DNA of 64,000 nt from Streptomyces rubrogriseus (GCF_027947575.1 NZ_CP116256.1:1302001-1366000), one strand, 5' to 3'. Counted from the stretch's first letter, positions 18,560 to 27,871 are shown. The notes: a model not told the origin generated them from the letters alone. Numbers and translations: made by a program.

Positions 18560-18629
18560 ACGTTTCCCCGGCCGCCCCCGCGCGCATCATCAAACAGCCG
18601 GGGGCGCCCCGGCGAGGAGAGGAGACCAC

Positions 18630-19691
18630 GTGCCGGTACTGACGAGGCTCATCCCCTCGCCGCTCGTCGTGGACGTCCGGCCGGGCGCCCTGGACGACCT
18701 GGCGAGCGTCCTGGCGGACCAGCGGATCTCGCAGTCCGGCAAGCTGGCCGTGGCCATCTCCGACGGCTCGGGGGCGCGGCTGCGCCGGCGGCTGGAGCCG
18801 TCGCTGCCCGGCGCGGACTGGTTCGAGGTCGGCGGCGGCACGATCGACGACGCGGTGCGGCTGGCCGACGGCATGAAGTCGGGGCGCTACGACGCGGTCG
18901 TCGGTCTCGGCGGCGGCAAGGTCATCGACTGCGCCAAGTTCGCCGCGGCCCGGGTGGGCCTGCCCATGGTCGCGGTGGCCACCAACCTGTCCCACGACGG
19001 CATCTGCTCGCCGGTCTCCATCCTCGACAACGACGCGGGCCGCGGTTCGTACGGCGTGCCGACGCCCATCGCGCTCGTCGTCGACCTCGCGGTGATCCGG
19101 GAGGCGCCGATCCGGTTCGTGCGCTCCGGGATCGGCGACGCCGTCTCCAACGTATCCGCGGTCGCCGACTGGGAACTGGCCCACCGGGTGAACGGCGAGA
19201 AGGTCGACGGCCTCGCCGCCGCCCTCGCCCGGCAGGCCGGCGAGGCCGTGCTGCGCCACCCCGGCGGCTGCGGCGACGACGGGTTCCTGACCGTGCTCAC
19301 CGAGGGCCTGGTGCTGTCCGGCATCGCCATGACCATCGCCGGGCACACCCGTCCCTCCTCCGGCGCCTGCCACGAGATCAGCCACGCCCTCGACCTGCTG
19401 TATCCCCGGCGCGCGGCCAGCCACGGCGAGCAGGTCGGCATCGGCGCGGCCTTCGCGACGTACCTGCGCGGCGACCGGGAGGGCGCCCTGCTGATGGCGG
19501 ACACGCTGCGCCGGCACGGGCTGCCGGTGGTGGCCCGGGAGATCGGGTTCGGCGACGAGGAGTTCGTGCGGGCCGTGGGGTTCGCGCCGCAGACCCGGCC
19601 CGGCCGGTACACGATCCTGGAGCACCTCGACCTGACGCCCGCGCGGGCGGGGGAGGCGTACGCCGAGTACGTCGCGGCGGTCTCCGGTTGA
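18630..19691 (+). CDS. Glycerol-1-phosphate dehydrogenase-like, iron-containing alcohol dehydrogenase family protein
   Basis: 353 residues. N-terminal NAD(P)-binding half with the glycine loop VGLGGGKVIDCAKFAA, and a C-terminal helical metal-binding half. Likely metal ligands are in SGACHEISHALD and SHGEQVGIGAAF. The segment NLSHDGICSPVS strongly resembles archaeal G1P dehydrogenase and Bacillus AraM, which reduce dihydroxyacetone phosphate to sn-glycerol-1-phosphate. Substrate assignment is inference. GTG start with GAGGAGAGG at 18614-18622. It is a single gene between the rne terminator and the rplU promoter. The nearby teichoic-acid-type enzymes make a polyol-phosphate role attractive, but glycerol dehydrogenase or dehydroquinate-synthase-like activity is not excluded. 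Confidence 0.75.
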   Translation: MPVLTRLIPSPLVVDVRPGALDDLASVLADQRISQSGKLAVAISDGSGARLRRRLEPSLPGADWFEVGGGTIDDAVRLADGMKSGRYDAVVGLGGGKVIDCAKFAAARVGLPMVAVATNLSHDGICSPVSILDNDAGRGSYGVPTPIALVVDLAVIREAPIRFVRSGIGDAVSNVSAVADWELAHRVNGEKVDGLAAALARQAGEAVLRHPGGCGDDGFLTVLTEGLVLSGIAMTIAGHTRPSSGACHEISHALDLLYPRRAASHGEQVGIGAAFATYLRGDREGALLMADTLRRHGLPVVAREIGFGDEEFVRAVGFAPQTRPGRYTILEHLDLTPARAGEAYAEYVAAVSG

Positions 19692-19706
19692 GGCGCGGGG
19701 CCCGGT

Positions 19707-19735
19707 TTGACCCCTGTCGTGCGGCCCCGTAATCT
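19707..19735 (+). promoter_or_regulatory. Promoter of the rplU-rpmA operon
   Basis: TTGACC (19707-19712), a 17-bp spacer, then TAATCT (19730-19735). This is close to the vegetative consensus at ideal spacing. It implies a 5' leader of about 150 nt before the rplU GTG at 19891, room for post-transcriptional control. No clear hairpin regulator was identified in that leader. Confidence 0.7.
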
Positions 19736-19890
19736 TGACCGTCGGCGTGTCGACTGACGCGTCACATCCCCGTAAACCTCTTTCCTTCCGGGTGCGGGCC
19801 CTCGTGGGCCCCGGCCGGGAGAGGCTGTCCGTGTGTCACCGGGTGGCTGGACTGCGGGGGTGCCGTTCCGAGCGAGAGAGTGAGATCCGC

Positions 19891-20211
19891 GTGTACGCCA
19901 TCGTGCGCAGCGGTGGTCGCCAGCACAAGGTTGCTGTCGGCGACATCGTTGAGGTTGACAAGATTTCCACCGGCAAGGTCGGCGACACGGTCGAGCTCTC
20001 GACCCTGCTCGTCGTCGACGGCGACGCTGTGACCAGCGACCCGTGGGTGCTGGCCGGCATCAAGGTCCAGGCCGAGATCGTGGACCACCACAAGGGCCAG
20101 AAGATCGACATTCTGCGCTACAAGAACAAGACCGGCTACCGCCGTCGTCAGGGCCACCGCCAGCAGTACACGGCGATCAAGGTCACTGAGATCCCCGCGG
20201 CTGCGAAGTAA
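19891..20211 (+). CDS. rplU: 50S ribosomal protein L21
   Basis: 106 residues, starting [25 protein letters not shown] at GTG 19891. L21 binds 23S rRNA on the solvent side of the large subunit. The C-terminal [27 protein letters not shown] tail (here [17 protein letters not shown]) is the family signature. The frame stays open upstream to 19735, but nothing there resembles L21. Upstream of the GTG is GCGAGAGAG. It is followed 14 bases later by rpmA, the universal pairing. Confidence 0.97.
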   Translation: MYAIVRSGGRQHKVAVGDIVEVDKISTGKVGDTVELSTLLVVDGDAVTSDPWVLAGIKVQAEIVDHHKGQKIDILRYKNKTGYRRRQGHRQQYTAIKVTEIPAAAK

Positions 20212-20225
20212 GGGACTGAGGAGAC

Positions 20226-20480
20226 ATGGCACACAAGAAGGGCGCATCGTCCACCCGGAACGGTCGCGACTCGAATGCCCAGCGGCTCGGCGTGAAGCGC
20301 TTCGGCGGTCAGGCCGTCAACGCGGGTGAGATCCTGGTCCGCCAGCGTGGCACCCACTTCCACCCGGGCGCCGGTGTCGGCCGCGGTGGCGACGACACGC
20401 TGTTCGCGCTGCAGGCCGGTGCGGTGCAGTTCGGCACCCACCGTGGCCGCAAGGTCGTGAACATCGTTCCGGTCGCCTGA
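20226..20480 (+). CDS. rpmA: 50S ribosomal protein L27
   Basis: 84 residues, normal length. It begins [24 protein letters not shown], whose flexible N-terminus reaches the peptidyl transferase centre. GGTVLVRQRGT-type core is present as [15 protein letters not shown]. Start ATG has GAGGAG (20217-20222) 3 bases upstream. Cotranscribed with rplU; a hairpin follows before obgE. Confidence 0.97.
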   Translation: MAHKKGASSTRNGRDSNAQRLGVKRFGGQAVNAGEILVRQRGTHFHPGAGVGRGGDDTLFALQAGAVQFGTHRGRKVVNIVPVA

Positions 20481-20495
20481 TCGGACACTTTCGCG

Positions 20496-20534
20496 AGGCG
20501 GGCCTCACTTCCCCGAGGGGAAGCGGGTCCGCCT
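20496..20534 (+). terminator. Hairpin between rpmA and obgE
   Basis: AGGCGGGCCTCACTTCCCC pairs with GGGGAAGCGGGTCCGCCT in an imperfect stem of about 16 pairs, followed by TTT. It lies 15 bases after rpmA and 56 bases before obgE, so it would reduce read-through from the ribosomal genes into the GTPase gene. Confidence 0.6.
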
Positions 20535-20590
20535 TTCGCGTGTTAACCAAGAGACATTCCCGCAGTAGGCAGTAACTGGAGGCACATCCC

Positions 20591-22027
20591 ATGACCACCT
20601 TCGTGGACCGCGTCGAACTGCACGTCGCCGCGGGTAACGGAGGCCACGGCTGTGCCTCCGTCCACCGTGAGAAGTTCAAGCCGCTCGGCGGCCCGGACGG
20701 CGGCAACGGCGGCCGGGGCGGCGACGTGATCCTCACCGTGGACCAGTCGGTGACCACGCTCCTCGACTACCACCACTCCCCGCACCGCAAGGCCACCAAC
20801 GGCAAGCCCGGCGAGGGCGGCAACCGCTCCGGCAAGGACGGCCAGGACCTGGTCCTGCCCGTACCCGACGGCACCGTGGTCCTCGACGGCGCGGGCAACG
20901 TGCTCGCCGACATGGTCGGCCACGGCACCTCCTACGTCGCCGCGCAGGGCGGCCGGGGCGGCCTCGGCAACGCGGCGCTGGCCTCCGCGCGGCGCAAGGC
21001 GCCCGGTTTCGCGCTGCTCGGTGAGCCCGGCGACCTCCAGGACATCCACCTGGAGCTGAAGACCGTCGCCGACGTGGCGCTGGTCGGCTACCCGAGCGCC
21101 GGCAAGTCCTCGCTGATCTCCGTGCTGAGCGCGGCCAAGCCGAAGATCGCCGACTACCCCTTCACGACGCTCGTGCCCAACCTGGGCGTGGTGACGGCGG
21201 GCGAGACCGTGTACACCGTCGCGGACGTCCCCGGTCTCATCCCCGGCGCCAGCCAGGGCAAGGGCCTGGGCCTGGAGTTCCTGCGGCACGTGGAGCGGTG
21301 CAGCGTGCTGGTGCACGTCCTGGACACGGCGACGCTGGAGTCCGAGCGCGACCCGCTCTCCGACCTGGACGTCATCGAGGCCGAACTGCGCGAGTACGGC
21401 GGCCTGGACAACCGGCCGCGGATCGTCGTCCTCAACAAGATCGACGTGCCCGACGGCAAGGACCTCGCCGAGATGGTGCGGCCGGACCTCGAGGCGCGCG
21501 GTTACCGGGTCTTCGAGGTGTCGGCCGTGGCGCACATGGGCCTCAGGGAGCTGTCCTTCGCGCTGGCCGAGCTGGTCGCCACGGCCCGGGCCGCCCGGCC
21601 CAAGGAGGAGGCCACGCGGATCGTCATCCGGCCCAAGGCCGTGGACGACGCGGGCTTCACCGTCACCCGCGAGGAGGACGGCCTGTTCCGGGTGCGCGGC
21701 GAGAAGCCCGAACGCTGGGTGCGCCAGACCGACTTCAACAACGACGAGGCCGTCGGCTACCTCTCCGACCGGCTCAACCGCCTCGGTGTCGAGGAGAAGC
21801 TGATGAAGGCGGGCGCCCGCAACGGCGACGGCGTGGCCATCGGTCCCGAGGACAACGCGGTCGTCTTCGACTGGGAGCCCTCGGTCACGGCGGGCGCCGA
21901 GATGCTCGGCCGCCGCGGCGAGGACCACCGCTTCGAGGCACCCCGCCCGGCCGCCCAGCGACGCCGGGACCGGGACGCCGAACGGGACGAGGCCCAGCAG
22001 GAGTTCGACGGCTTCGAGCCCTTCTGA
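20591..22027 (+). CDS. obgE: GTPase Obg (ribosome assembly / stress and development)
   Basis: 478 residues with three domains. The glycine-rich Obg domain is residues 1-~160 ([16 protein letters not shown]). The G domain follows with G1 [11 protein letters not shown]2 [10 protein letters not shown]3 DVPGLIPGA and G4 LNKIDVPD. The C-terminal OCT domain includes [27 protein letters not shown] ~45-residue charged tail ([24 protein letters not shown]) extends beyond it. It binds the 50S subunit and monitors guanine nucleotide levels. In Streptomyces it affects the onset of aerial growth. ATG start with CTGGAGGC upstream. Confidence 0.96.
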   Translation: MTTFVDRVELHVAAGNGGHGCASVHREKFKPLGGPDGGNGGRGGDVILTVDQSVTTLLDYHHSPHRKATNGKPGEGGNRSGKDGQDLVLPVPDGTVVLDGAGNVLADMVGHGTSYVAAQGGRGGLGNAALASARRKAPGFALLGEPGDLQDIHLELKTVADVALVGYPSAGKSSLISVLSAAKPKIADYPFTTLVPNLGVVTAGETVYTVADVPGLIPGASQGKGLGLEFLRHVERCSVLVHVLDTATLESERDPLSDLDVIEAELREYGGLDNRPRIVVLNKIDVPDGKDLAEMVRPDLEARGYRVFEVSAVAHMGLRELSFALAELVATARAARPKEEATRIVIRPKAVDDAGFTVTREEDGLFRVRGEKPERWVRQTDFNNDEAVGYLSDRLNRLGVEEKLMKAGARNGDGVAIGPEDNAVVFDWEPSVTAGAEMLGRRGEDHRFEAPRPAAQRRRDRDAERDEAQQEFDGFEPF

Positions 22028-22038
22028 GCGAAGCGCGA

Positions 22039-22083
22039 GGCAGCCCCCGACGCTTGAGACGGCGTCGGGGTTGCACGGCTGCC
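22039..22083 (+). terminator. Hairpin terminator after obgE
   Basis: Inner stem CCCCGACGC (22045-22053) with GCGTCGGGG (22062-22070), plus an outer GGCAGCC/GGCTGCC pairing. It starts about 11 bases after the obgE stop. The remaining 155 bp up to the Stealth gene hold no gene, only its presumed promoter; I cannot assign the boxes. Confidence 0.7.
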
Positions 22084-22238
22084 TGTCTCCTATATCACAG
22101 ATGCTGATGTTCGTTGGTGCGCCGCGCGCAGGGGGACGTGGAGTGAACGCGTTGCATACTTGACGTGTCTGTATCCGCCCGCGTCGTCGTCAAGGGGATC
22201 GTGGTCTCGGCACCGGTCCCGTCGGAGGAGTTCCCGCA

Positions 22239-24047
22239 GTGCGAAATCCTGAAGCACCCCGGTTGGTCGGTGTCTACCGGCGTGTAGTCCCGGTGGGTGC
22301 GCGACGTGTGATCGCCGAGCACGTGGACAGCGGCTTCCGGCAGCAGGTCAAAGAGGGCATCGCGGCCGCCGCAGCCAAGCGGGACCAGATCAATCGCGTG
22401 CGCGTCGCCCGCAGCCACCGCAAGCTGCTGGCCCGCCACGACCGGCGGGTCGTCAGCGTGGGCAAGGCGCCGCGCATCGCCCACGTCGTACCGAGGGCCA
22501 CTCCGCTGGACGCCCGGCGCGCCAACCTCGACGACGTGACCGAGGCGCTGCGGCACGCGGGCATCGACTACTTCTGCGTGCGGTCGGCCTCCGAGACGTC
22601 CACCGCGGTGGCGGTCCGCGAGGACGACCGCGAGCAAGTGATCACCGCGCTGCGTCAGGCCTGCCGGGTCAGACCCGGCTACGTGATACCCATGGGCAAG
22701 GGCGAGCCTCTCGACGAGGCCGCCCTGCCTGCCTTCGGGACCGGTCCGTGGAAGCGGGTGTCGGGATCCCCGGTCTTCCGCTGCACCTGGTACCGCACCG
22801 ACGAGACCGGCCGCATGGTCTTCGGCCTGCGATACGGCTGCGACATAGAGTTCTGGAACCACGAGGGCGGCGAACTGGTCTCCCCCCGCCGCAACCCGGT
22901 CGCCGAGGCCGTCCCGGTCGAGGAGGAGGCGACGGAGGCCGACGAGTCCCTGTTCACCGACCTCGCCCCGTTGCCCGAGGACCGGATCCCGCGGCCCGAC
23001 GAGGACCCCGACGCCGAGGCAGGCGCCGGAGACGGCCCGCGTCCCGGACGGGTGCGGACCCGCCCCGCCTTCGCCGCCGGGAGCGTCGGACGCCGCACGT
23101 TCCCCATCGACGTCGTGTACACCTGGGTCGACGGCTCCGACCCCGCGTGGATACGCAGCCGGGCGGAGTTCTCCGACCGCCCGTACCACGAGGAGGCGGC
23201 CAACGCGGCGCGCTACCTCAGCAGGGACGAACTGCGCTACTCACTGCGCTCCCTGAACCTGTACGCGCCCTGGGTGCGCAACATCTACCTGGTGACCGCC
23301 GATCAGACCCCCGACTGGCTGAACACGGACCATCCGCGGCTGAAGGTGGTGAGCCACAAGGAGATATTCAGCGAGCCCACGTCGCTGCCCACCTTCAACT
23401 CGCACGCGATCGAGAGCCAGCTGCACCACATCGACGGGCTCTCCGAGCACTTCCTCTACTTCAACGACGACGTGATGCTCGGCCGGGAGACGCTGCCCCA
23501 GCACTTCTTCCTGCCCAACGGCCTCGGCCAGTACTACCTCTCGCCGGCCCTCATACCCTTCGGCGAGCCCAACAGCGAGGACCCGCCGGTCGCCGCCGCC
23601 GGCAAGAACAACCGCCGGCTGATCGCCGAGCGCTTCGGCGGCAGCACCATCTTCCGGAAGATGAAGCACGTGCCGCACGCCCTGCACCGCGGCGTGCTGG
23701 AGGCGATCGAGACCGACTTCGCCGACGAGCACCGGCGCACCGCGGCGAGCCGCTTCCGCAGCGCCGGAGACATCTCGGTCACCTCGTCGCTCCACCACTA
23801 CTACGCGTTCCACACGGGGCGCTCCTTCCCCGGCGACCAGCTCGTGTACCGCTACCTCGACGTCGGCAAGCCGGGCGCCGAACGGGTGCTCGGCCGACTT
23901 CTCGCCGAGCGCGAGGCCCACGTCTTCTGCCTGAACGACACGACCTCCACCGAGTCCGAACTCGCCCACCAGCAGGTTCTGATGACCCGCTTCCTGGACG
24001 AGTACTTCCCGTTTCCGAGCCCCTACGAGCGCGGTGCAGACGACTGA
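22239..24047 (+). CDS. Stealth family sugar-phosphate transferase
   Basis: 602 residues. Stealth proteins transfer sugar-1-phosphate from a nucleotide sugar to make phosphodiester-linked polysaccharides. All four conserved regions are visible: CR1 FPIDVVYTWVDGSDPAW (from about residue 288); CR2 RDELRYSLRSLNLYAPWVRN through LPTFNSHAIESQLHHIDGLS and FLYFNDDVMLG; CR3 around FRKMKHVPHALHRGVLE; CR4 near FLDEYFPFPSPYE. A ~280-residue N-terminal region carries a module (NLDDVTEALRHAGIDYF ... YGCDIEFW) shared with the second Stealth gene at 25043. GTG start with GGAGGAG at 8-nt spacing. No signal peptide or helix, so cytoplasmic. Its TGA overlaps the next ATG. Confidence 0.9.
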   Translation: MRNPEAPRLVGVYRRVVPVGARRVIAEHVDSGFRQQVKEGIAAAAAKRDQINRVRVARSHRKLLARHDRRVVSVGKAPRIAHVVPRATPLDARRANLDDVTEALRHAGIDYFCVRSASETSTAVAVREDDREQVITALRQACRVRPGYVIPMGKGEPLDEAALPAFGTGPWKRVSGSPVFRCTWYRTDETGRMVFGLRYGCDIEFWNHEGGELVSPRRNPVAEAVPVEEEATEADESLFTDLAPLPEDRIPRPDEDPDAEAGAGDGPRPGRVRTRPAFAAGSVGRRTFPIDVVYTWVDGSDPAWIRSRAEFSDRPYHEEAANAARYLSRDELRYSLRSLNLYAPWVRNIYLVTADQTPDWLNTDHPRLKVVSHKEIFSEPTSLPTFNSHAIESQLHHIDGLSEHFLYFNDDVMLGRETLPQHFFLPNGLGQYYLSPALIPFGEPNSEDPPVAAAGKNNRRLIAERFGGSTIFRKMKHVPHALHRGVLEAIETDFADEHRRTAASRFRSAGDISVTSSLHHYYAFHTGRSFPGDQLVYRYLDVGKPGAERVLGRLLAEREAHVFCLNDTTSTESELAHQQVLMTRFLDEYFPFPSPYERGADD

Positions 24048-25036
24048 TGAAACAACTTCCCACCCCCCACCAGGTGATGCGCAAGGGCTACGCCGCCGTG
24101 CGTTCGGCGCGCTCACGCCTGGACAGCCTCGTCCTCGTCCCGCCGAGTCCTGACGACTGGCCGCGCGTCACCGCGGACCACCTCTCCCTCCTGGACGGCC
24201 GCACCCTCAACGTCTGCGTCACCGTGCCCGACGACCTCACCGCGGCGTCCGCGTCGCTGGTCCTCGGCGGAGGCTCCTCCCCGGTCGTGATCCCGCTGAC
24301 CCTGGTGCAGCGCGGCGACGGACGCGTCGAGGCCCGGGGCACCTCGGTCGTCGACCTGCTGGAGAACGTGCGCGCCGACAGCCCGCCGGTGCCCGCGGGG
24401 ATGCGCAGGTTCCTGCTGGAGGCCGGGCAGTGGCGGTTGTCCGTCGTCTTCACCGACGTCCGGGGCCAGGAACGCCGCTTCGCGCTGGCCGCGGCCCCCC
24501 GGCTGATGCCCGACGGCCCCACGCTGCCCGAGCCCGTGCGGGCCGACGGCACCTACTGCCGCGTCATCGCGTCGAGCACCGGCCGTGCCTACCTCTCCCT
24601 GGGCAGGGACCACGCCGAGGCCGAGATCGTGTCCGTCGACATCGGCTGGTCGCAGATCACGCTGCGGGGCCGGCTCGTCAACTCCCCGGCGGAGGCGTGC
24701 AGCGGGGACGTGGAACTGATCCGCAGGAACGGCAAGGTGAGCCGGACCCTCCCGGCGACCTGGCAGGGGGACGTCTTCACCTGCACCGTGCACACGGCCG
24801 ACTTCGGCGCCTCCGGCACCAAGGAACAGATCTGGGACGTACGGCTGCGCCGGCCGCGCGGCCGGTCGCTGAAGCTGTGCCGGCGACGGACCGACGTACG
24901 CAGCCCCGGGGACGTCTTCCGGATGCCGAACCGGCTGCTCACCGCGGACGACGGCACCGCGCTGCGGATCAACCCCTACTACACGCCCGTCGGCAGCCTG
25001 GCCTTCCGTGCCGCGCTCATTCCCTCTGGAAGTTGA
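24047..25036 (+). CDS. Unknown protein translated with the Stealth genes
   Basis: 329 residues, no family recognised with confidence. No signal peptide or membrane helix. The predicted character is beta-rich: repeated short strands such as LNVCVTVPDDL, WRLSVVFTDV and AEIVSVDIGWSQITLRGRLV. The end (IWDVRLRRPRGRSL ... INPYYTPVGSLAFRA) resembles the beta-sandwich segment inside the giant TagF-like protein at 29849-33442 (TWRVGIGIATAGLLRKRAVQ ... LLPTPVNGALRLTV). The start overlaps the upstream Stealth stop by one base (TGATG), and the next Stealth gene begins 6 bases after its stop, so it is tightly coupled to polymer synthesis. I infer an accessory or scaffold role; no catalytic motif is seen. 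Confidence 0.6.
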   Translation: MKQLPTPHQVMRKGYAAVRSARSRLDSLVLVPPSPDDWPRVTADHLSLLDGRTLNVCVTVPDDLTAASASLVLGGGSSPVVIPLTLVQRGDGRVEARGTSVVDLLENVRADSPPVPAGMRRFLLEAGQWRLSVVFTDVRGQERRFALAAAPRLMPDGPTLPEPVRADGTYCRVIASSTGRAYLSLGRDHAEAEIVSVDIGWSQITLRGRLVNSPAEACSGDVELIRRNGKVSRTLPATWQGDVFTCTVHTADFGASGTKEQIWDVRLRRPRGRSLKLCRRRTDVRSPGDVFRMPNRLLTADDGTALRINPYYTPVGSLAFRAALIPSGS

Positions 25037-25042
25037 CAACAG

Positions 25043-27871
25043 ATGAAAATCACCTTTCTCCTCACCTGGGGTGACGAGATGGGCGGCACGGAACAGGCCG
25101 TCTACACCCAGGCGACCCACCTGGCTCCCCGCCACGACATCGAGGTGCTCAGCGTCTTCAAGACGCGCGAGCAGCCGTTCTTCTCCGTCGACGAGCGGGT
25201 GTCGGTGCGTTACCTGGTGGACCGCACCGGCAAGACCGAGCGCCCGGTGCGCGAGAGCGACCTCAGCGCCGAGGACTGCCGGCACCTCGCCGGGCTGCCG
25301 AGCGACCTGATCAGCCCGAAGTGGGAGGCCACCTTCGACGCGCTGTCCGACGTCGAGATGCAGCGCGCGCTGCGGACCATCGACACGGACGTGCTGATCA
25401 CCACCTCGCCCGCGCTGATGTCGGCGGTGGCCGACCTGGCGCCCTCCCGCGTGATCACCATCCAGCAGGAGCACCGGCCCTCCCAGCTGCGGGGCGGCAC
25501 GGGCGAGCCGCTGCTGCTGCGGGCGCCCGCCATCGACGCGCTCGTGGTGCTCACCGAGCGCACCAAGCAGTGGCTCGAGGAGTCCCTCGGCAAGGCCGCT
25601 CCCCGCCTCGCCGCGATCCCGAACGCGATCCCGGAGGGCTTCCGGCCGCGCTCCAGCCTGACCGGCAAGACCATCGTGATGCCGCGCCGGCTGGTGCCGG
25701 ACAAGCAGGTCGACCACGCCATCCAGGCCTTCGCCAAGGCGTTGCCGGACCACCCGGGCTGGCGGCTGCGCATCTTCGGCGACGGACCCCAGATGTCCCG
25801 GCTGCGCAACCTCATCCAGGGCCTGGGCCTGCACGACTCCGTGGAGCTCCTCGGCCCCAGCCAGCACATGACCGAGGAGTGGGCCAGGGCCAGCCTGACC
25901 ATTCTTCCGTCGCAGGACGGCGAGGCCTTCCCGCTGGTGCTGCTGGAAGCGTTCGCGGCCGGTGTCCCGGCCGTGGCGTACGACATCGTCACCGGGCCCG
26001 CCGAGATCATCCGGCACGGCGAGGACGGCCTGCTGGTGCCGCCCAACGACGTCGAGTCCCTGGCCGAGGCGATCTCCCGCCTGATGGGCGACGAGGCGTT
26101 GCTGCGCTCCTACGGCGAGAAGGCCCACGAGGGGTCCACCCGGTTCGCGGCCGAGGTGATCGTCAAGCAGTGGGAGGAGCTCTTCACCGAGCTCGTCTCC
26201 CGGCGCGACGACCCGCGGCGGATGGCGGAGCGCGCCGACCGCATAGCCCACCGGGTGGCCCACGGCGGCGCGGGCCGCTTCCACGCCGCCGTGGCCGCCG
26301 ACCGCACGGCGCCCTCGTCGGGCGACCAGCGGGCCCGCGAAGTCGTCATCGGCGCGTCCGACCGTTCCCTGGTGCGGGCCGGCGGCCGCCTGTCCGAGGT
26401 CCGTGACGACCTCCAGGGCTCGGAGATCGTCCAGCGCAACTTCGAGACGGTCGTCGCGGCGCTCGAGTCGAGCGGCATTCCGTACGTGCTCCTGCGCGAC
26501 CGGGACGACAACCCCAGGCGCCGGCTGGCCGTCGACACGGTCGAACAGACCCGGGTCCGCAAGGCGCTCGCCGGCGCCTACGAGGGCAAGGCCGTCTACG
26601 CCGAGCTGCTCAAGCCCCGTACGCACGCGCCGGGTGTGCTGCTCGCCGAGCGCCTCGAGGCGGTGGGCGAGGTGGCCGGACTGCGGGTGTTCCGCCCGGT
26701 GGTGACCTCCACCCGTACGCTGCGCTTCGGCCCCGCGTACGGCTGCGACATCGAGTTCTGGCGGCAGGTGCCGGAGGAGGAGGGCGGGGACGGTCAGTTC
26801 GTCGCGCCGCTCAGGCCCAGTGCCGTCGGTCCCAAGCTGCCGTCCCTGACCCCCGACGCCCGTACCCGCGTGAAGGACCGCGAGTACCCGACGCTGGAGC
26901 CGCTGACCAGGAAACTGGTGAGCGACATCACCTTCCCCGTCGACGCCGTGTACACGTGGGTCGACGACTCCGACCCCCGCTGGCAGGAGCGCCGGGCGCG
27001 TCGGCGCGCCGACCTCGGGCTGGAGGCGGAGAGCTCCGGCGACGAGGCCGCCCGGTTCCGCAACCGCGACGAACTCCGCTACTCCCTGCGGTCGCTCGCC
27101 ATGTTCGCGCCCTGGATCCGGAAGATCTACCTCGTCACCGACGACCAGACCCCCGAGTGGCTCAACACCGAGCACGAGGGCATCGAGGTCGTCTCGCACC
27201 GGGACATCTTCACCGACCAGGACTGCCTGCCGACGTTCAACTCCCACTCCATCGAGAGCCAGCTGCACCACATCGACGGCCTCTCCGAGCAGTTCCTGTA
27301 CCTGAACGACGACGTGTTCATCGGGCGGCCGGTCGGGGCCCAGCGCTTCTTCCTGCCGAACGGCGCGAGCCGGTTCTTCTGGTCGCCGACGACGGTGCCG
27401 GTCGGTGAGCCGACCGAGGAGGACGAGGGCTACTTCGCCGCGGCGAAGAACAACCGCTCGCTGCTGGAGGAGCGGTTCGGCGTGACGGTGGCGAACAGCT
27501 TCGTGCACGCGCCGCACCCGCTGCGCCGGAGCGTGCTGGAGCGCATCGAGGAGGACTTCCCGGAGAGCGTGGCCCGCACGGCCGCCACCCCGATGCGCGG
27601 GTGGCAGGACATCTCCATGGTGTCCTCGCTGCACCACCACTACGGCTACCTCACCGGGGCGTCGGTGCCGAGCAGCATCCGGTGCGCCTACATCGACGTG
27701 GGCACCTACAGCCGCCACCCGGAGCTGACGCGCCTGCTGGCCATGCGCGGTCACGACGTCTTCTGCCTCGGCGAGTCGCAGGACGCCGAGGTGCCGGAGC
27801 ACGAGCAGGCCCGCATCGTCGAGGCGTTCCTGCGGGCCTACTTCCCCGTGAAGAGCCCGTACGAGCGCTGA
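25043..27871 (+). CDS. Fusion of GT4 glycosyltransferase and Stealth sugar-phosphate transferase
   Basis: 942 residues. Residues 1-~390 are a GT-B family 4 glycosyltransferase: N-terminal WGDEMGGTEQAVYTQATHLA, donor-binding MPRRLVPDKQVDHAIQAFA, LRIFGDGPQMSRL, and the EX7E-type region LTILPSQDGEAFPLVLLEAFAAGVPAVAYD. After a linker comes the shared N-module (SSGIPYVLLRDRDD ... YGCDIEFW, about 460-575). Then Stealth CR1 FPVDAVYTWVDDSDPRW (near 631), CR2 NRDELRYSLRSLAMFAPW, LPTFNSHSIESQLHHIDGLS, FLYLNDDVFIG, and CR4 AFLRAYFPVKSPYE. Fusing a glycosyltransferase to a sugar-1-phosphate transferase fits synthesis of a disaccharide-phosphate repeat, such as the poly(diglycosylphosphate) reported in Streptomyces walls (inference). 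Third gene of the 22.2-27.9 kb operon. Confidence 0.88.
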   Translation: MKITFLLTWGDEMGGTEQAVYTQATHLAPRHDIEVLSVFKTREQPFFSVDERVSVRYLVDRTGKTERPVRESDLSAEDCRHLAGLPSDLISPKWEATFDALSDVEMQRALRTIDTDVLITTSPALMSAVADLAPSRVITIQQEHRPSQLRGGTGEPLLLRAPAIDALVVLTERTKQWLEESLGKAAPRLAAIPNAIPEGFRPRSSLTGKTIVMPRRLVPDKQVDHAIQAFAKALPDHPGWRLRIFGDGPQMSRLRNLIQGLGLHDSVELLGPSQHMTEEWARASLTILPSQDGEAFPLVLLEAFAAGVPAVAYDIVTGPAEIIRHGEDGLLVPPNDVESLAEAISRLMGDEALLRSYGEKAHEGSTRFAAEVIVKQWEELFTELVSRRDDPRRMAERADRIAHRVAHGGAGRFHAAVAADRTAPSSGDQRAREVVIGASDRSLVRAGGRLSEVRDDLQGSEIVQRNFETVVAALESSGIPYVLLRDRDDNPRRRLAVDTVEQTRVRKALAGAYEGKAVYAELLKPRTHAPGVLLAERLEAVGEVAGLRVFRPVVTSTRTLRFGPAYGCDIEFWRQVPEEEGGDGQFVAPLRPSAVGPKLPSLTPDARTRVKDREYPTLEPLTRKLVSDITFPVDAVYTWVDDSDPRWQERRARRRADLGLEAESSGDEAARFRNRDELRYSLRSLAMFAPWIRKIYLVTDDQTPEWLNTEHEGIEVVSHRDIFTDQDCLPTFNSHSIESQLHHIDGLSEQFLYLNDDVFIGRPVGAQRFFLPNGASRFFWSPTTVPVGEPTEEDEGYFAAAKNNRSLLEERFGVTVANSFVHAPHPLRRSVLERIEEDFPESVARTAATPMRGWQDISMVSSLHHHYGYLTGASVPSSIRCAYIDVGTYSRHPELTRLLAMRGHDVFCLGESQDAEVPEHEQARIVEAFLRAYFPVKSPYER

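Noticed and set aside
19735..19890. N-terminal extension of L21 from 19735
   Set aside because: The extension does not resemble L21, overlaps the promoter -10 box, and the conserved [13 protein letters not shown] start is at 19891.
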